The position numbers were made by a program, and so were the translations under genes. 64,000 bases of DNA from Camillea tinctor (lineage: Eukaryota > Ascomycota > Sordariomycetes > Xylariales > Xylariaceae). A model generated the notes under the pieces. That model made no database searches. It was given only the letters and a program-made list of their open reading frames with translations, and was not told the origin of the DNA. This document shows, piece by piece, positions 10,651 through 21,906 of this stretch. The stretch lies in the NCBI GenBank assembly GCA_022578605.1, contig MU394077.1:62001-126000 (forward strand), in the 5' to 3' direction. Position 1 is the stretch's first letter. Each line of letters starts with the position of its first letter.

Positions 10651-13600
10651 CTAGAACAGCCCGACAATCTCGCCAGTCTCCAGATCTATATCGACGTTTA
10701 AGTAACCTGGTGCAGTCGGTAGGCCGGGGATAGTCTGAATATCTGCAGCAAGGGCATATCTATTTCCCATCCTTGTTAGCATGGTTTCCCTGTCTCTCAA
10801 ATCCAATGATTAGTTTCAATTGCAAACTTACAAATATCCCGCACCGGCCGCCATCCTGACGTCACGGATTGGAACCGTGAATCCCGTTGGCGCGCCCTTG
10901 AGCTCAGGGTCGTGCGATAACGAGTATTGAGTCTTAGCGATGCAGATGGGCAAATTACCGAATCCCTGCCTCGTGTACGTGTCGACCTTGCGCTGTGCAA
11001 GCTCGCTGAACTCGACGGCCGCGGCGCCGTACATTTTCTTACATATGGCCGCCATGCGCTCTTGCACGGAACCACTATCGACATCGTAAAGTAGCTTAAA
11101 GTCCTTAGGCTTTTCAGAAGCAGCTACAACGCCCTTAGCCAGCTCCACGGCCCCCTTGCCACCTTCCGCCCAGTGGTTCGCCAAAATAGCATCTTCAGCA
11201 CCCGCAGCGATGGCCTCCTCCCGCACGACAGCAATCTCAGCCTCGGTATCGGTGACAAATTTATTAACAGCCACCACGACGGGGCATCCGTACGATTTGG
11301 CATTCTCTATGTGCTTCTTTAGGTTCACACACCCTTTACGGAGGATCTCAACATTCTCTTCCCTGTATACGGGGTCCAGTGGTGCTCCGGGAGAGATCGG
11401 TGGACCACCGCCGTGAACCTTTAGAGCACGCACAGTTGCAACAACAACTACAACATCAGGCACGAGTCCAGAGGCGCGACATTTGATATTGAAGAACCGC
11501 TCTCCACCCATGGTGAAGTCAAAGCCGGCTTCGGTGATAGCAAAACCAGCCTTGGCACTGTGGTCTTCATCTGGCTCGGTACCCGCAAGCTTAAGTGCCA
11601 TCTTGTCGGCGAGGATAGAACTGTTGCCAATACTAATGTTGGCGAAAGGACCAGCGTGTACAAAGACAGGTGTGCCCTCCAAACTTTGCATCAAGTTCGG
11701 CTTGATAGCGTCTTTCATTAAAGCAGTCAAGGCACCTCCAGCTCCAAGATCATCACACGTGACCGGGTCGCCAGATCTCGAAGTAGCCACGACCATTCTA
11801 CCTAGGCGCTCTCTCATATCTTCAAGGCTGGTGCTCATTGCAAGGATAGCCATACATTCACTCGCTACTGAGATATCGAATCCTGTGTTCCTGCTTTGAC
11901 CCTTCTCAGTGGGAGCAGTACCAACCGTGACTCCACGAAGATGGCGGTCGTTAACATCTAGCACACGTCTCCAAGTGATAGTATCAGGGTCAATGTCGAG
12001 TCTCGCAAACCGATTGATTTCGTCTTTGTTAAGCTCGTCTGGGTTCGTCTTCTCAATCCCTAGCTTCTTCAGCCGGCGGAACATCACCGGGGCAAAAACT
12101 CTCTTTCCATTCTTTGCAGGCACCAGTCTCCTGTATAGGGGCCCATCCTTCTGCGTGTTCTCGTGGAAAATGCGAGTCTCTATAGCAGCAGCAAGAAGAT
12201 TGTTTGCCGCAGTAATAGCGTGAATATCGCCAGTAAGATGCATATTGAACTCGTCCATAGGTATGACCTGACTATAACCACCACCAGCGGCACCTCCCTT
12301 GATACCGAAAGTAGGGCCCTGACTAGGCTGACGGACATTTGCGAATGTGATGCGACCCAGGTGAGCACCTAAAGCTTGTGCCAGGCCCATGGTTGTTGTC
12401 GATTTACCCTCTCCAAGTGGCGTAGGCGTAATACCGGTAACGACGACGTAGCGGCCATTTCGACGGTGCTCTAGTCGCTTCAATAGGCTTAGGTCAACCT
12501 TGGCTTTGTATGCGCCGTAGGGCTCCAATTCGTGGTTGGCAATGCCGATCTCCTCCGCCACACGAGTAATCAACTTGGGAGGCTGCGATCTCGAGACCTC
12601 GATGTCGGATGGGACAGGGGTCTGAAGTTTGAGTGGCAGAGGTATAATGCGTCTCTGCTTTTGTCGCTCAAGATACATGGTAGTCGAATCGACCACATTC
12701 TGCAATAGCATGGCCACTGTCATCGGGCCGACACCTCCTGGGACGGGCGTGATATAGGAAGCAACCTGCGAGGCAGGCTCAAACTCGACGTCACCTACTA
12801 GACGCTGGCCGGATTTCTTGGACGCATCTGCGATGTAGTTGGTGCCAACATCAATGACGACGGCACCGGGTTTGATCCAGTCTCCTTTTACAAAAGCTGG
12901 CTGACCAATGGCGGCTACGACAACGTCGGCCTTCTTCACCTTCTCGGCCACATCTTGGGTCTTGGAGTGGCAAACCGTGACAGTTGCGTCGGCGTTCTTG
13001 AGCAGATAGCTCACGGGGCTGCCTACAATGTCACTGCGGCCCAGCACAACAGCATCCTTTCCCTTGAGGTCGACCCCAGCTTCCTTCAACAAAACCATGA
13101 CACCCTTAGGGGTGCAGGGGACGAAGAAGGGGTGACCACCCTTTTTGGCGAGCTCACCAATGTTGGTGGTACCGAAACCATCCACATCCTTCTCGTCGGC
13201 CACAGCAGATGTGACAGTGTACTCATCAATGTGCTTAGGCAGTGGAAGCTGAACAAGAATACCATGTACAGCAGCATCGTTGTTCAAAAGATGCAAGTGT
13301 GCCAGAAGCTCTGATTCGGTGATAGTTTCGGGGAAGTGTAGGAGCTCACAGGTGATATTGGCCTTTGGTGAGTCATAAGATAATGCCAGTCAGATCTAGT
13401 TTGGATGAATAACAGGGGATCAGAGAGGGGATCTACTTAAAGATCTAAATTAAGAACCTACCTCTTGAGCAGCCTTAAGCTTCATGCGAACGTAAGTTGC
13501 TGCGGTGATTGATCAATCAGTCATGACACAAGTGTTTTCAGAGCGAAGGTTAGCAACATACAGGAGTCAGATCGGTCACCCACTAATAGTAAATAATATT

Positions 13601-14365
13601 ATGATCAGTTTAAAAGTGTCAAGTTATATATATATATAATATATAGCCCAGAACGGGGGAAGAGGGGCATGTTTCCTGCTCAACGGTACGGAGGCAGGGG
13701 TAGGGGTCAGGACGGGGACGAGGACAGGGACAACAACACATACCTTGGATGATCTTGAGGCATGGCTGGTACTTGGGATTTGTTTTTTGCCTCTCGACTA
13801 TCTCAGCAGCAAGCCGGGCACGGATGGACTTTGCAATGGCGGTGCCATCGAGCCTAGTAGCGACCATTGTCGAAGTAAAAAGAGACGTCGGAGAAGGGAC
13901 AGCACTTCTGGTTCTGGTACTGGTATTGGTACTGGTTCTGCTCACGCGAGTATTCAGGTGAAGGCAAGTCTGACTTAGAGTAGTAGACTGGCTTAGAGGA
14001 GACGGGAAAAGTGGAAGCTGGCGGGCGGTGTGAGAATTGTTATTGTTATTGTTGACGAGATAATGGCGATTATGATTATGGCACGCCAGGACCGAAAGAG
14101 GCAGCTGGCTTTTAGACTGTGCGCAGAAGGATCGTGGCGGACCGTAACCCGGAGTTATGGAAGTGAGCGATGACGGTCTTGGTCTTCCTTGTATAAAAGA
14201 CCGGACTATGCTCGGTGTTGCGATGAGAGGCAAAGTATAAGCAGGACCAAGACGAGAACCAAGACGAGAACCGAGATGGGTATGGAGATGGGGACGGGGA
14301 CAGGGGAGGGCACTATGACTACGACTATGGCTATGACTATGGCGAAAGGTGTTGGACAGAGTCAT
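10651..14365 (-). CDS. C1-tetrahydrofolate synthase, trifunctional
   Basis: Carries methylene-THF dehydrogenase, methenyl-THF cyclohydrolase and formyl-THF synthetase activities on one chain, supplying one-carbon units for purines, thymidylate and methionine. Predicted exons, 5' to 3' on the minus strand: 14365-13744, 13582-13562 (21 nt), 13499-13462 (38 nt), 13362-10832, 10759-10651; phases agree throughout and give 1106 aa. Visible motifs: YVRMKLKA (catalytic Lys region) on the 38-nt exon, [17 protein letters not shown] (nucleotide binding), [14 protein letters not shown], then the synthetase with [14 protein letters not shown] and [14 protein letters not shown]. The last exon supplies [20 protein letters not shown] and ends EIVGLF. 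An internal Met at 13867 ([13 protein letters not shown]) would give a 940-aa protein, the usual cytosolic length. The 166 residues before it are basic and lack Asp and Glu, consistent with a mitochondrial presequence. Confidence 0.96.
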
Positions 14366-14909
14366 TTCATTCTAGTCAACCACTATTCCCAAGGGCCGAG
14401 TAGCTTACGAGACGGTTCAACTCCTATCGTCCGATCACTGAAGAAAAAAAAAAGGAAGAAAAAAAGAAAAGAAAAGAAAAGAAAAGATAGGCGGTACTTC
14501 TCCCATTTCTCTAACCAATCACCTGGTCTCCTCATACCTTAGCTACCGAAAAGAGAAAAGTCGGGTAGGTTCCCGAGCTTAACATACTATGAGGTAGCAC
14601 ATGTACGTCAACACACTACTTAAAACTGTGGATAGGGTTTGCTATAGGGTTTGTTAAACTGTTACTAGGATGTTATATGTGACAGGCTAACAGATTAACA
14701 GGCTAACAACATTGGGTAGTGGTACATACATACCTAGTACTTAATGTAGTGACCTAGGTAAGCTTATAACTAATGTATAAGTGATTGACTGTACATACTC
14801 CGTACATCAACGTTGATAGGGCACTAGGTAGTTTTAGGGGAACAGGTATTTATTGTTAGTAAAGTACCTATTGAAAGAAATTAGGTATTAGTATGGATTC
14901 AATAGAGGG

Positions 14910-14930
14910 GGAGAGAGAGAGAGAGAGAGA
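14910..14930. repeat. (GA)n microsatellite
   Basis: About ten GA units in the upstream region shared by C1-THF synthase and eIF3i. A second, similar (GA)n run lies at 46533-46555. Confidence 0.85.
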
Positions 14931-15109
14931 AGGAAGAGTTGAATCGGATAGACAGTTATGGAATTAATTCAATCGATTGGACGAAGAGATGCTGAGTCAA
15001 CTAAATCCACGCCTGCAGTTCTACCTTAACATTAGGCAGTCCGACGTCTTAAAGAAAGACAGAACCTGAGTACTATAGGTAGCGGTAATTTTTTTTGGCA
15101 TCTATTATA

Positions 15110-15550
15110 CAGTGGGTGGAAATTGAAAACGACCAATTTTTCCCACCTCACTTCAACTATATAACCTTACTTATTTAAATAGCTATAATTTTTAAAGTAT
15201 AACATATTAAAATAAATAAAAAATATATTTATTAATATTAAACATTAAATTATATTAATATAACTTTTATTTATTTTTTATATTTTTATATATAAAGTTA
15301 TACTTAAAAATAAATATACAGTTATTTTAGCCATTGTTTTTAATATTTAAATTTAACGGGATAAAAAAATATTTTTTATTATTTATTAATTAAAACAAAA
15401 TGTAAAAAATAAAATAAAAGCAGTGCATACTTAAATAAATACTATATATTACATAAATTATTTTTTATATTTTTAAATACTTATAGTTGTTTAATAAACT
15501 GGTGATTTCAAGGGAAAAAAAAATTGGTCGTTTTCAATTTCCACCCACTG
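15110..15550. mobile_element. Non-autonomous TIR element (MITE-like), 441 bp
   Basis: The ends are perfect inverted repeats of 32 bp: the left begins CAGTGGGTGGAAATTGAAAA (15110-15141) and the right end (about 15519-15550) is its reverse complement. Each end abuts a TA dinucleotide (15108-15109 and 15551-15552), the target-site duplication of Tc1/mariner-type transposons. The interior is almost pure A/T with no coding capacity, as expected for a non-autonomous element, possibly further eroded by RIP. It sits in the shared upstream region of C1-THF synthase and eIF3i. Confidence 0.85.
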
Positions 15551-15946
15551 TACTTAGGTCATGCTCATTGCGTGACTAATTCTAATCCTAATTCTAACTC
15601 TAATCTTAGTGGAGGCAGCACCTAAGAACTAGGTACTCTAGGTACATAGTAGGTATTGGAAGTAAGTACCTTAGGTACCTTGTGTTGTAAGCTTTTAACC
15701 CCCCTCCTCATCCCTTCCCTAGGTAGTTGTATGCAGCTACATAGAAAGCAGCTAGAGCCATGTATCTTTCCCTTTTCTTCACTTTCTTATCATCACGTGC
15801 ACGCACAAACCTTTAAAAATCTATCAACCCCACGATCTTCACTATCCATCGCATCTTGAACAAGTAGTAGTTCATACCCCCATACCTAGCCCTCTCCCCC
15901 TCCCCCTTCCTTTCCTTTCCTTTCCTTCCAAACCAACAACGCAAAA

Positions 15947-17308
15947 ATGAGACCTATTCTCCTCTCAGGCCATGTAAGATCTACTAACTACCCAATTTTT
16001 CTTCATTACATATAAACTTATCTTAATATAATACTGATACCTTCCACAGGAACGGGCCTTGACCCAGATTAAGTATGTCGCAAACTATTTATCGCCATGG
16101 CTGCCGATTTGCCCCGCGACGAATTACTCCCCCAGCTGACCTAAAATCTAGGTTCAATCCCGATGGCGATCTTCTATTCTCTGTTGCCAAGGACCAGCAG
16201 ATTTGCGTCTGGTACTCCCACAACGGCGAGCGTCTCGGAGTCTACAAGGGACATCAGGGTGCTATCTGGACCGTCGACGTAGATCCCACCTCCACCTTTA
16301 TCGCGAGCGGTAGCGCCGACAATACCATCCGCCTCTGGGAGATCAAGACCGGCCGATGCCTCAAGACCTGGGATTTCCTTACTGCCGTCAAGCGTGTCGA
16401 GTTTAGCGAGGATGGTCGCCAGCTCCTGGGTGTCACCGAGAAGCGTATGGGCCACCTGGGTACCATCGTCGTGTTGAACATTACCCCCGATGTCGATGCC
16501 GAGCAAAGCGATGAGCGCGAAATGACCATCGTATGCGGCGAGAGCAAGGCTACTGTTGCTGGCTGGAGCTACCTGAACAAGTACATCATTGCTGGTCACG
16601 AAGATGGATCCGTATCCCAGTATGATGGCAAGGTAGGCTTTCTGGAATTTATTCCCTGCACGCCCGCCGCGGTATCTGGGAGGAACAAAAAAAAAAAAAT
16701 ACTGATCAGACACAATGCAGACCGGTGAACTACTCGATAATGTTCCCCTTCATGACTTGCAAGTGACGGACCTACAGTGGTCGCCGGACCGCACCTACTT
16801 CATCACCGCATCTAAAGACAAGACTGCGCGCCTGACGGCCGCCCGCAACCTCGAGCCCCTAAAGAAATACACTGCCGATACTCCCCTAAACAGCGCATGC
16901 ATTACCCCTAAGAAGGATTTTGTCATCCTAGGTGGTGGTCAGGCTGCCATGGATGTCACCACTACCGCAGCCCGGCAAGGAAAGTTCGAGGCACGATTCT
17001 ACCACAAGATTTTTGTAGATGAGATTGGCCGCGTGAGAGGTCACTTCGGTCCTTTGGTAAGGCCTCCCCATGTCCTCGCATTTTAGGTTCCTTGGACCAG
17101 CTAGAAGCTACGCGTAGGGTGCAAAAGAGCAGAATTACGCGCAACCTAATGTACTAACGATACATTCTAGAACTCCGTGGCTGCACACCCCACCGGCAAG
17201 GGATACGCCAGTGGAGGAGAAGACGGCTATGTACGCGTCCACCATTTCGACAAGGGTTACTTCGACTTCATGTATGAGGTTGAACGGGAGCGCCAGAACA
17301 GACTATAG
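15947..17308 (+). CDS. TIF34: eIF3 subunit i (TIF34), WD-repeat protein
   Basis: Subunit of the eukaryotic translation initiation factor 3 complex, a WD40 beta-propeller in the cytoplasm. Predicted exons: 15947-15973, 16050-16072 (23 nt), 16152-16632, 16721-17056, 17171-17308; phases agree and give 334 aa, close to the family length (325-347). The start encodes [19 protein letters not shown], the conserved eIF3i N-terminus, and needs both tiny first exons. Further motifs are [27 protein letters not shown], the eIF3i-specific [12 protein letters not shown] and the terminal [14 protein letters not shown]. The ATG at 16075 is inside intron 2 and is not the start. It is divergent from C1-THF synthase and convergent with the TBC gene. 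Confidence 0.96.
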
Positions 17309-18591
17309 GCTAGTTTGGGTCCTCAATTCTAAATGGTCCGGCGATAGGAGAGAGGATAGAAAAAAGAGGAGCAGGAAGAAAGAAGCGGAAGAAGGATTGC
17401 CGGGTTATTTTCGTTTTCGTGGTAGCATTGCATCATCAGGAAAGGCTCTGGCGTTCGAGGACAAAATAATTTCGTTAATTAGTTTCGGAAGGAGAACGGA
17501 AGAGGCAAAGACGACGAGGTAGAAAAAGGAATAAAGATTTTTACCATGTTTCTTCTTCGTAAACCAAAAGCCGGAGATTTATAGATTTGGTAGGTACACA
17601 TACATTGTCTGTGGTTGTTCGTAAGCCAAGATACCTGACTTGAGAAGTAGGGTAGGTAACTTCACTATCTTCACTCACTATATGTTCTCTGTGATGTCAT
17701 TAGCCAAGTTTCAACAGCATAATGATAGTAATCAATATCAAAGCCCCATTTCCAGTAACTTATACCCCACCTGGTTGTCGACCGGGGTTATATATGCGTA
17801 TAATCAACTTTTATATTATATGCTAGAAACATCTACATATCTGGATCGAAATCTGACCTAGCAATTTCCATATCCTATACGGTAACTTATCTATCTAAAT
17901 CTGGATCACACATCAAGCTCCCTTTTCTCATTAGAATCGTTAATCGTCTATCATTGTACTGACTTGATTCTACATACAATGCTTAAGGTAATCATACCAC
18001 TCATGGCGTGCCAGTCCTTTTGACAAGGAGGCTATCTAGCTCTCTTCCCCCCCTCCTTCTGTATAGTAAACCCATATCTACTTTCCCGTAGCTGAGAAAA
18101 TTTGAAAAGCCTAGCTATTTAGGCTTGAGAAGTGTCTTCTACCCAATCAACAATAGGACGATGGACTAAGTGATTAGGTTCTTGCTCTTGTCGATATTCG
18201 ATATCCGCAACAAAGTGTTTTCGTAAAATATATGCCCAACAAGTTTTAGAACCGGAGGGGGTCTGCCTAGTAAACTAAGCGTGGTAGGAGGGGTCTAAGC
18301 TTCAATTCCGCTTCTAGTTTCGCGTGTTTGATGGAGTGGGAATGCGATAGGTCCGTTCGTTGAGTATCATGGCGCATATTGGTAAGCCGATGTCTACCAA
18401 CTTTCTGTGATGCTGTTACCATATCCCAAGCTTGGAAGTTCATATCATGATGTCTCCTGATTGAGGTATTCTTTGGGCCGAGACAGTATCACGTATCGCA
18501 TAAACGTTTCCGCAGCAACTTTTTCAGCACGAAAGGATGCTCATGAAGAACTCATTAGTAACCGTCGAGTGGATAGGTTATGGAGGACTTT
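17309..18591. other. Intergenic between convergent genes
   Basis: 3' flanks of eIF3i and the TBC-domain gene. It contains purine-rich sequence directly after the eIF3i stop (presumed 3' UTR). I see no protein-like frame; the 99-codon plus-strand frame at 18461-18760 overlaps the last TBC exon on the other strand and is a shadow. Confidence 0.55.
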
Positions 18592-20301
18592 CTATAGCTG
18601 GAGATTAGTCGCCGGAATACGGCTAGGTCCGCCACGTAGGTGCGCAGCCGAGTTCTTGAATAGGCTTTGCCAAATATATGCCTCGCTTAGTAAAAGCTCG
18701 ATATCCTTCTCAGTCCAATTCTGGGTCGGCAATGCCTGTAGGAACATCATGATTTCCTGAAAATCCATTTTGACTAGCTTGGATGACCATTTGACAAGGA
18801 AAGCAGCGCAAACATATAAATGAAATTCGGAAAAGCCTTGTTCTTCAGCCTATATATAATTAGCAGCGGCATAGACACAAAAAATGACAAAAATCCATTA
18901 CCAGATATGTATCCCACATGCGAATAGTGTTACGGACACTGATTTCTCTCATGAGAAGACAGTTCATCCATCGAAAGCTGAACTGTATGAACTCGACGTT
19001 TTCATTCTCTAGATGTTTTGCGAGGCCTTCATCAATCCTGGCGGTGAGATCTCGTAGTGCAGCAACTTGTCGTTGGATACCTGGCTGGGCGACGATATAA
19101 TGATCTTGAATCCCGTCAAGCAACTTTGTTAAACACCAGAATGAATCCGCCTCTACAGCATCGAGCACTGCCTTCGGCAGCTGCCCGGGATCCATGCCGC
19201 TCTCGATGTTACTATCAGTGATATAAGTGCCTAGAAAGACCTGCCAGAATGGCGTGACCAGATCATTTATACCCTGCACATAACCACTTGCTGGGTGCCG
19301 GATGGCCCAAACGTATAATATCCGCTCTAATGATCGCTGAGTAGCCTCGTAGCTGTAAAGTTCAATGTGGGGGTTAGTCCTAGGAACGTCAATACTGATT
19401 TGATGCCATATTGCTTCGTCGAGACCCCTAGCACGACCGCCCGGAGTTGGATTGGTTCCGCCACGTTCAAAAGCCTGCCGTACTCCATCAAGATATTCTT
19501 TGCGTTTGCGCTCTAAAGTTGCTACACGCCGCTCACCACTGGTAGGTAAGTAACTCAACAAGAGTTGCCAGGTCATAGCACGGACTTCTTCCGGTACTCC
19601 CCCCCAAGCAAGAGCCCGTAGATCTACTAGCGGTATCGTGGTGGACTGTAGAATTTTCTTGAATTTATTAATCTTAGTTACGCGGGAGTTTATAGCATCG
19701 ATTTCCTTGGGGCTCGCGTTGGCAGGTGTAGTAGGATGGTCGATGAGATGCAAGGCATTAGCCGGATCTATAGCCAAGTTAGGAGGACAGAAACCTCTCG
19801 CTCAAGACGCCGCAGTGACGAACCTTTCAGGATATCCTTGTACTGTGGTCTCAATATCTTCCCTTCGCTCTTCTTGGGCATGGGATAAGTGGGGGCAGGT
19901 CTTTCAATGGCAATGTCAGCACTATCCGAATACCGCCTACTGGGAACCCCAAGCCCGACTTCTCGAGGCGCCGGGCGATCTTGAGACGTATTGCCAGCAC
20001 CCTGGGTAGCCGCTATCCTTCGGGTTCTCCGTTTCATGTTTGACAGGCTCGGTAGCCCGAAGTCATCTCCATCATCATCTTCATAACCAAGTATGTCTTC
20101 TCCCTCGGGGTCCTCAACATTCCAATCCGAATTCGTGTTGGACAGAAAGCTGAAATAGGACTTTAACGGGGGAGAAGACTTGCTCGAGGTGGATTTAGCT
20201 GGCGGAGAGCCAACATCGCTAGTTCGAGCCTTGTGCGAAGAAGAGGACGGAGGAGTCTTCGGGCGTGACGAGGAGCCAGAAACGCTCCTGGGTTGTTGCA
20301 T
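18592..20301 (-). CDS. TBC-domain Rab GTPase-activating protein, Gyp1-like
   Basis: Accelerates GTP hydrolysis by Rab/Ypt GTPases; Gyp1 acts on Ypt1 and related Rabs at the Golgi. Predicted exons: 20301-19824, 19767-18902, 18849-18592; phases agree and give 533 aa. The N-terminal ~150 residues are Ser/Pro-rich and low complexity, with an acidic patch. The TBC domain covers roughly residues 205-515. Both catalytic fingers are present: Arg289 in SIDVPRTNP and Gln324 in GYVQGINDL. FRWMNCLLMREI and the later LPTQNWTEKDIELLLSEAY also match Gyp1 proteins. The start ATG at 20301 is the first in frame; an additional upstream exon cannot be excluded. The specific Rab substrate is inferred. Confidence 0.9.
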
Positions 20302-20865
20302 GTCAACGATGTCTAGACGCAGTAAAGCGATTCCGAAACATACAGGTTATCGAACTTGAGCATGTCCGCGTGGGAGTATGCCGCTCCCACGACAAGATTG
20401 GAATCACGCCCAGTTCGTTTTGGAGTGCCTTCCCTCTGGAGGCGCCAGAAGGGTGAGGCGGACCTAGAAGAACATTTAGTGTCTGGATCCTCGGTGGCGA
20501 GTTGGATGTTGGATGGAGGATCACTGCTAGCATGACTTACTCAGATCGATCTGTTAGCAAGGACGAAGGTCAGCTCAGACTAGCTTTCGCAAACCAAGTA
20601 AACCCTGGATCGAGTGCATTTATTTATATATTCATCTCCATGGGAAGGATTCATCACAGCAAGTGGACTTACCAACCTGGACCATCTCCTGTGCAGGTAC
20701 GTCATCGTTAGTGGCCAGGCTGGCTCTGAGGATTGAGCATTGCTCCGGTATTATAGCTTTGGGGGGGGGGGGGGGGGGGGAAAAAAACGTTTTGGGGGGT
20801 TTATTACAAAAACCAAAAAAAAGAAAAAATTTGGTTGAAAAAAAACGGTNNNNNNNNNNACCCCG

Positions 20866-20935
<70 letters not shown>

Positions 20936-21906
20936 ACATACCTGTTGTGGCGGTTTCTTGCCATTACCAGAAGAAGGAAACATGATGGAGGAAGATCATC
21001 GGTAGACAAAGGGACTATGATCGCATTGTGGTCAAATTACTACCAATTCAACGGGACAGTTGAATGGTAGTTTGAGGGGGGGCAAGGTCTGAGGAGGTTT
21101 GAGCACGGAGAGAGAGCTTTGGTTAAGGTAGATAGATTGATGTAGGTAAGTAGTGCAGGCTGGTTTAAGTTGGCGCCGGGGCAAGGTATGTACATAGTAG
21201 GCGGAGGTACGAAATCTGTAGTGTACTACCGAGTACAACTAGATGTACACTTTACAAGACAAATTCCAAGCTGCCAAGGAGGTTTCTAAGCTAAGTATTT
21301 CTACCTAGGTACCTACTAGATACATACAATACTAACTAAATACTATGTAGTATGTAGTACCTATGTACCTCAGCCAATCATTTTATTATGTACTATGTAG
21401 ATTGATCCGAGCTTAGAGACAATTCCATTTGGTACTTTCCTAGCCAGGTAGGTATGTACCTAGGTAGGTACCTAGGTAGTATGTACATACACTAAAGTCG
21501 TAAACGAACCAGCCTTTTTTAAGTAGCCAGCAGCAGATTCTGAATTTTGATTGGTTCAACAGGTTACTCTTACTCGTTACCTTAGCACCGCTTCCCTAAG
21601 AAGGCTGCAATTCTTTTTCACCAACACCCGCCTCATCTCACTTACGCGACCTTCCTCTCTCCATTTCCTCTCTATCACCACTTACCTTCTTTTCGTCCAC
21701 ACCGTCTCTTTCTCACCCTAGGGGATCAAGTGTTCGCGACTTTCACCTCCTTAAATCAATAAGAAGCGCGGTTTTACTACTCACCGATCATTGATTGAAC
21801 TAATCCCCAATACCCAGTCGATACAGACAGCCCTTCGACTCTTTCGAGTCCCTTTGCCCTCTAATTGATTCTCTCTGCCGAACCCGAACGCGAAACCTCG
21901 TCCAAT
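20302..21906. other. Divergent promoter region with an assembly gap
   Basis: Upstream region shared by the TBC gene and the Hrp1-like gene. It contains a run of 20 G (20761-20780), the N gap at 20850-20859 and a 70-base C run (20866-20935), all suspect. Dense TACCTAGGTA and TATGTAC motifs lie at 21300-21490, and a C/T-rich leader runs up to the ATG at 21907. Poly-Pro and poly-Gly frames across the C/G runs are artefacts of the homopolymers. Confidence 0.6.
20850..20859. other. Assembly gap, 10 N
   Basis: Ten Ns between A/G-rich sequence after a 20-G run and a C-run of 70. The true gap size is unknown, and the flanking homopolymers are probably sequencing or assembly artefacts. Confidence 0.98.

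Larger units (their letters stand above)
14366..15946. other. Divergent promoter region with a TIR element
   Basis: Shared upstream region of C1-THF synthase (leftward) and eIF3i (rightward). It contains a (GA)n microsatellite at 14910-14930, TACCTAGGTA-type motifs near 14750 and 15635-15680, the TIR element at 15110-15550, and a C/T-rich stretch at about 15885-15930 immediately before the eIF3i start, which is a common fungal core-promoter and leader composition. Confidence 0.6.

Noticed and set aside
20663..21070. Poly-Pro and poly-Gly frames across the first gap
   Set aside because: They are translations of homopolymer C and G runs joined across Ns, not genes.
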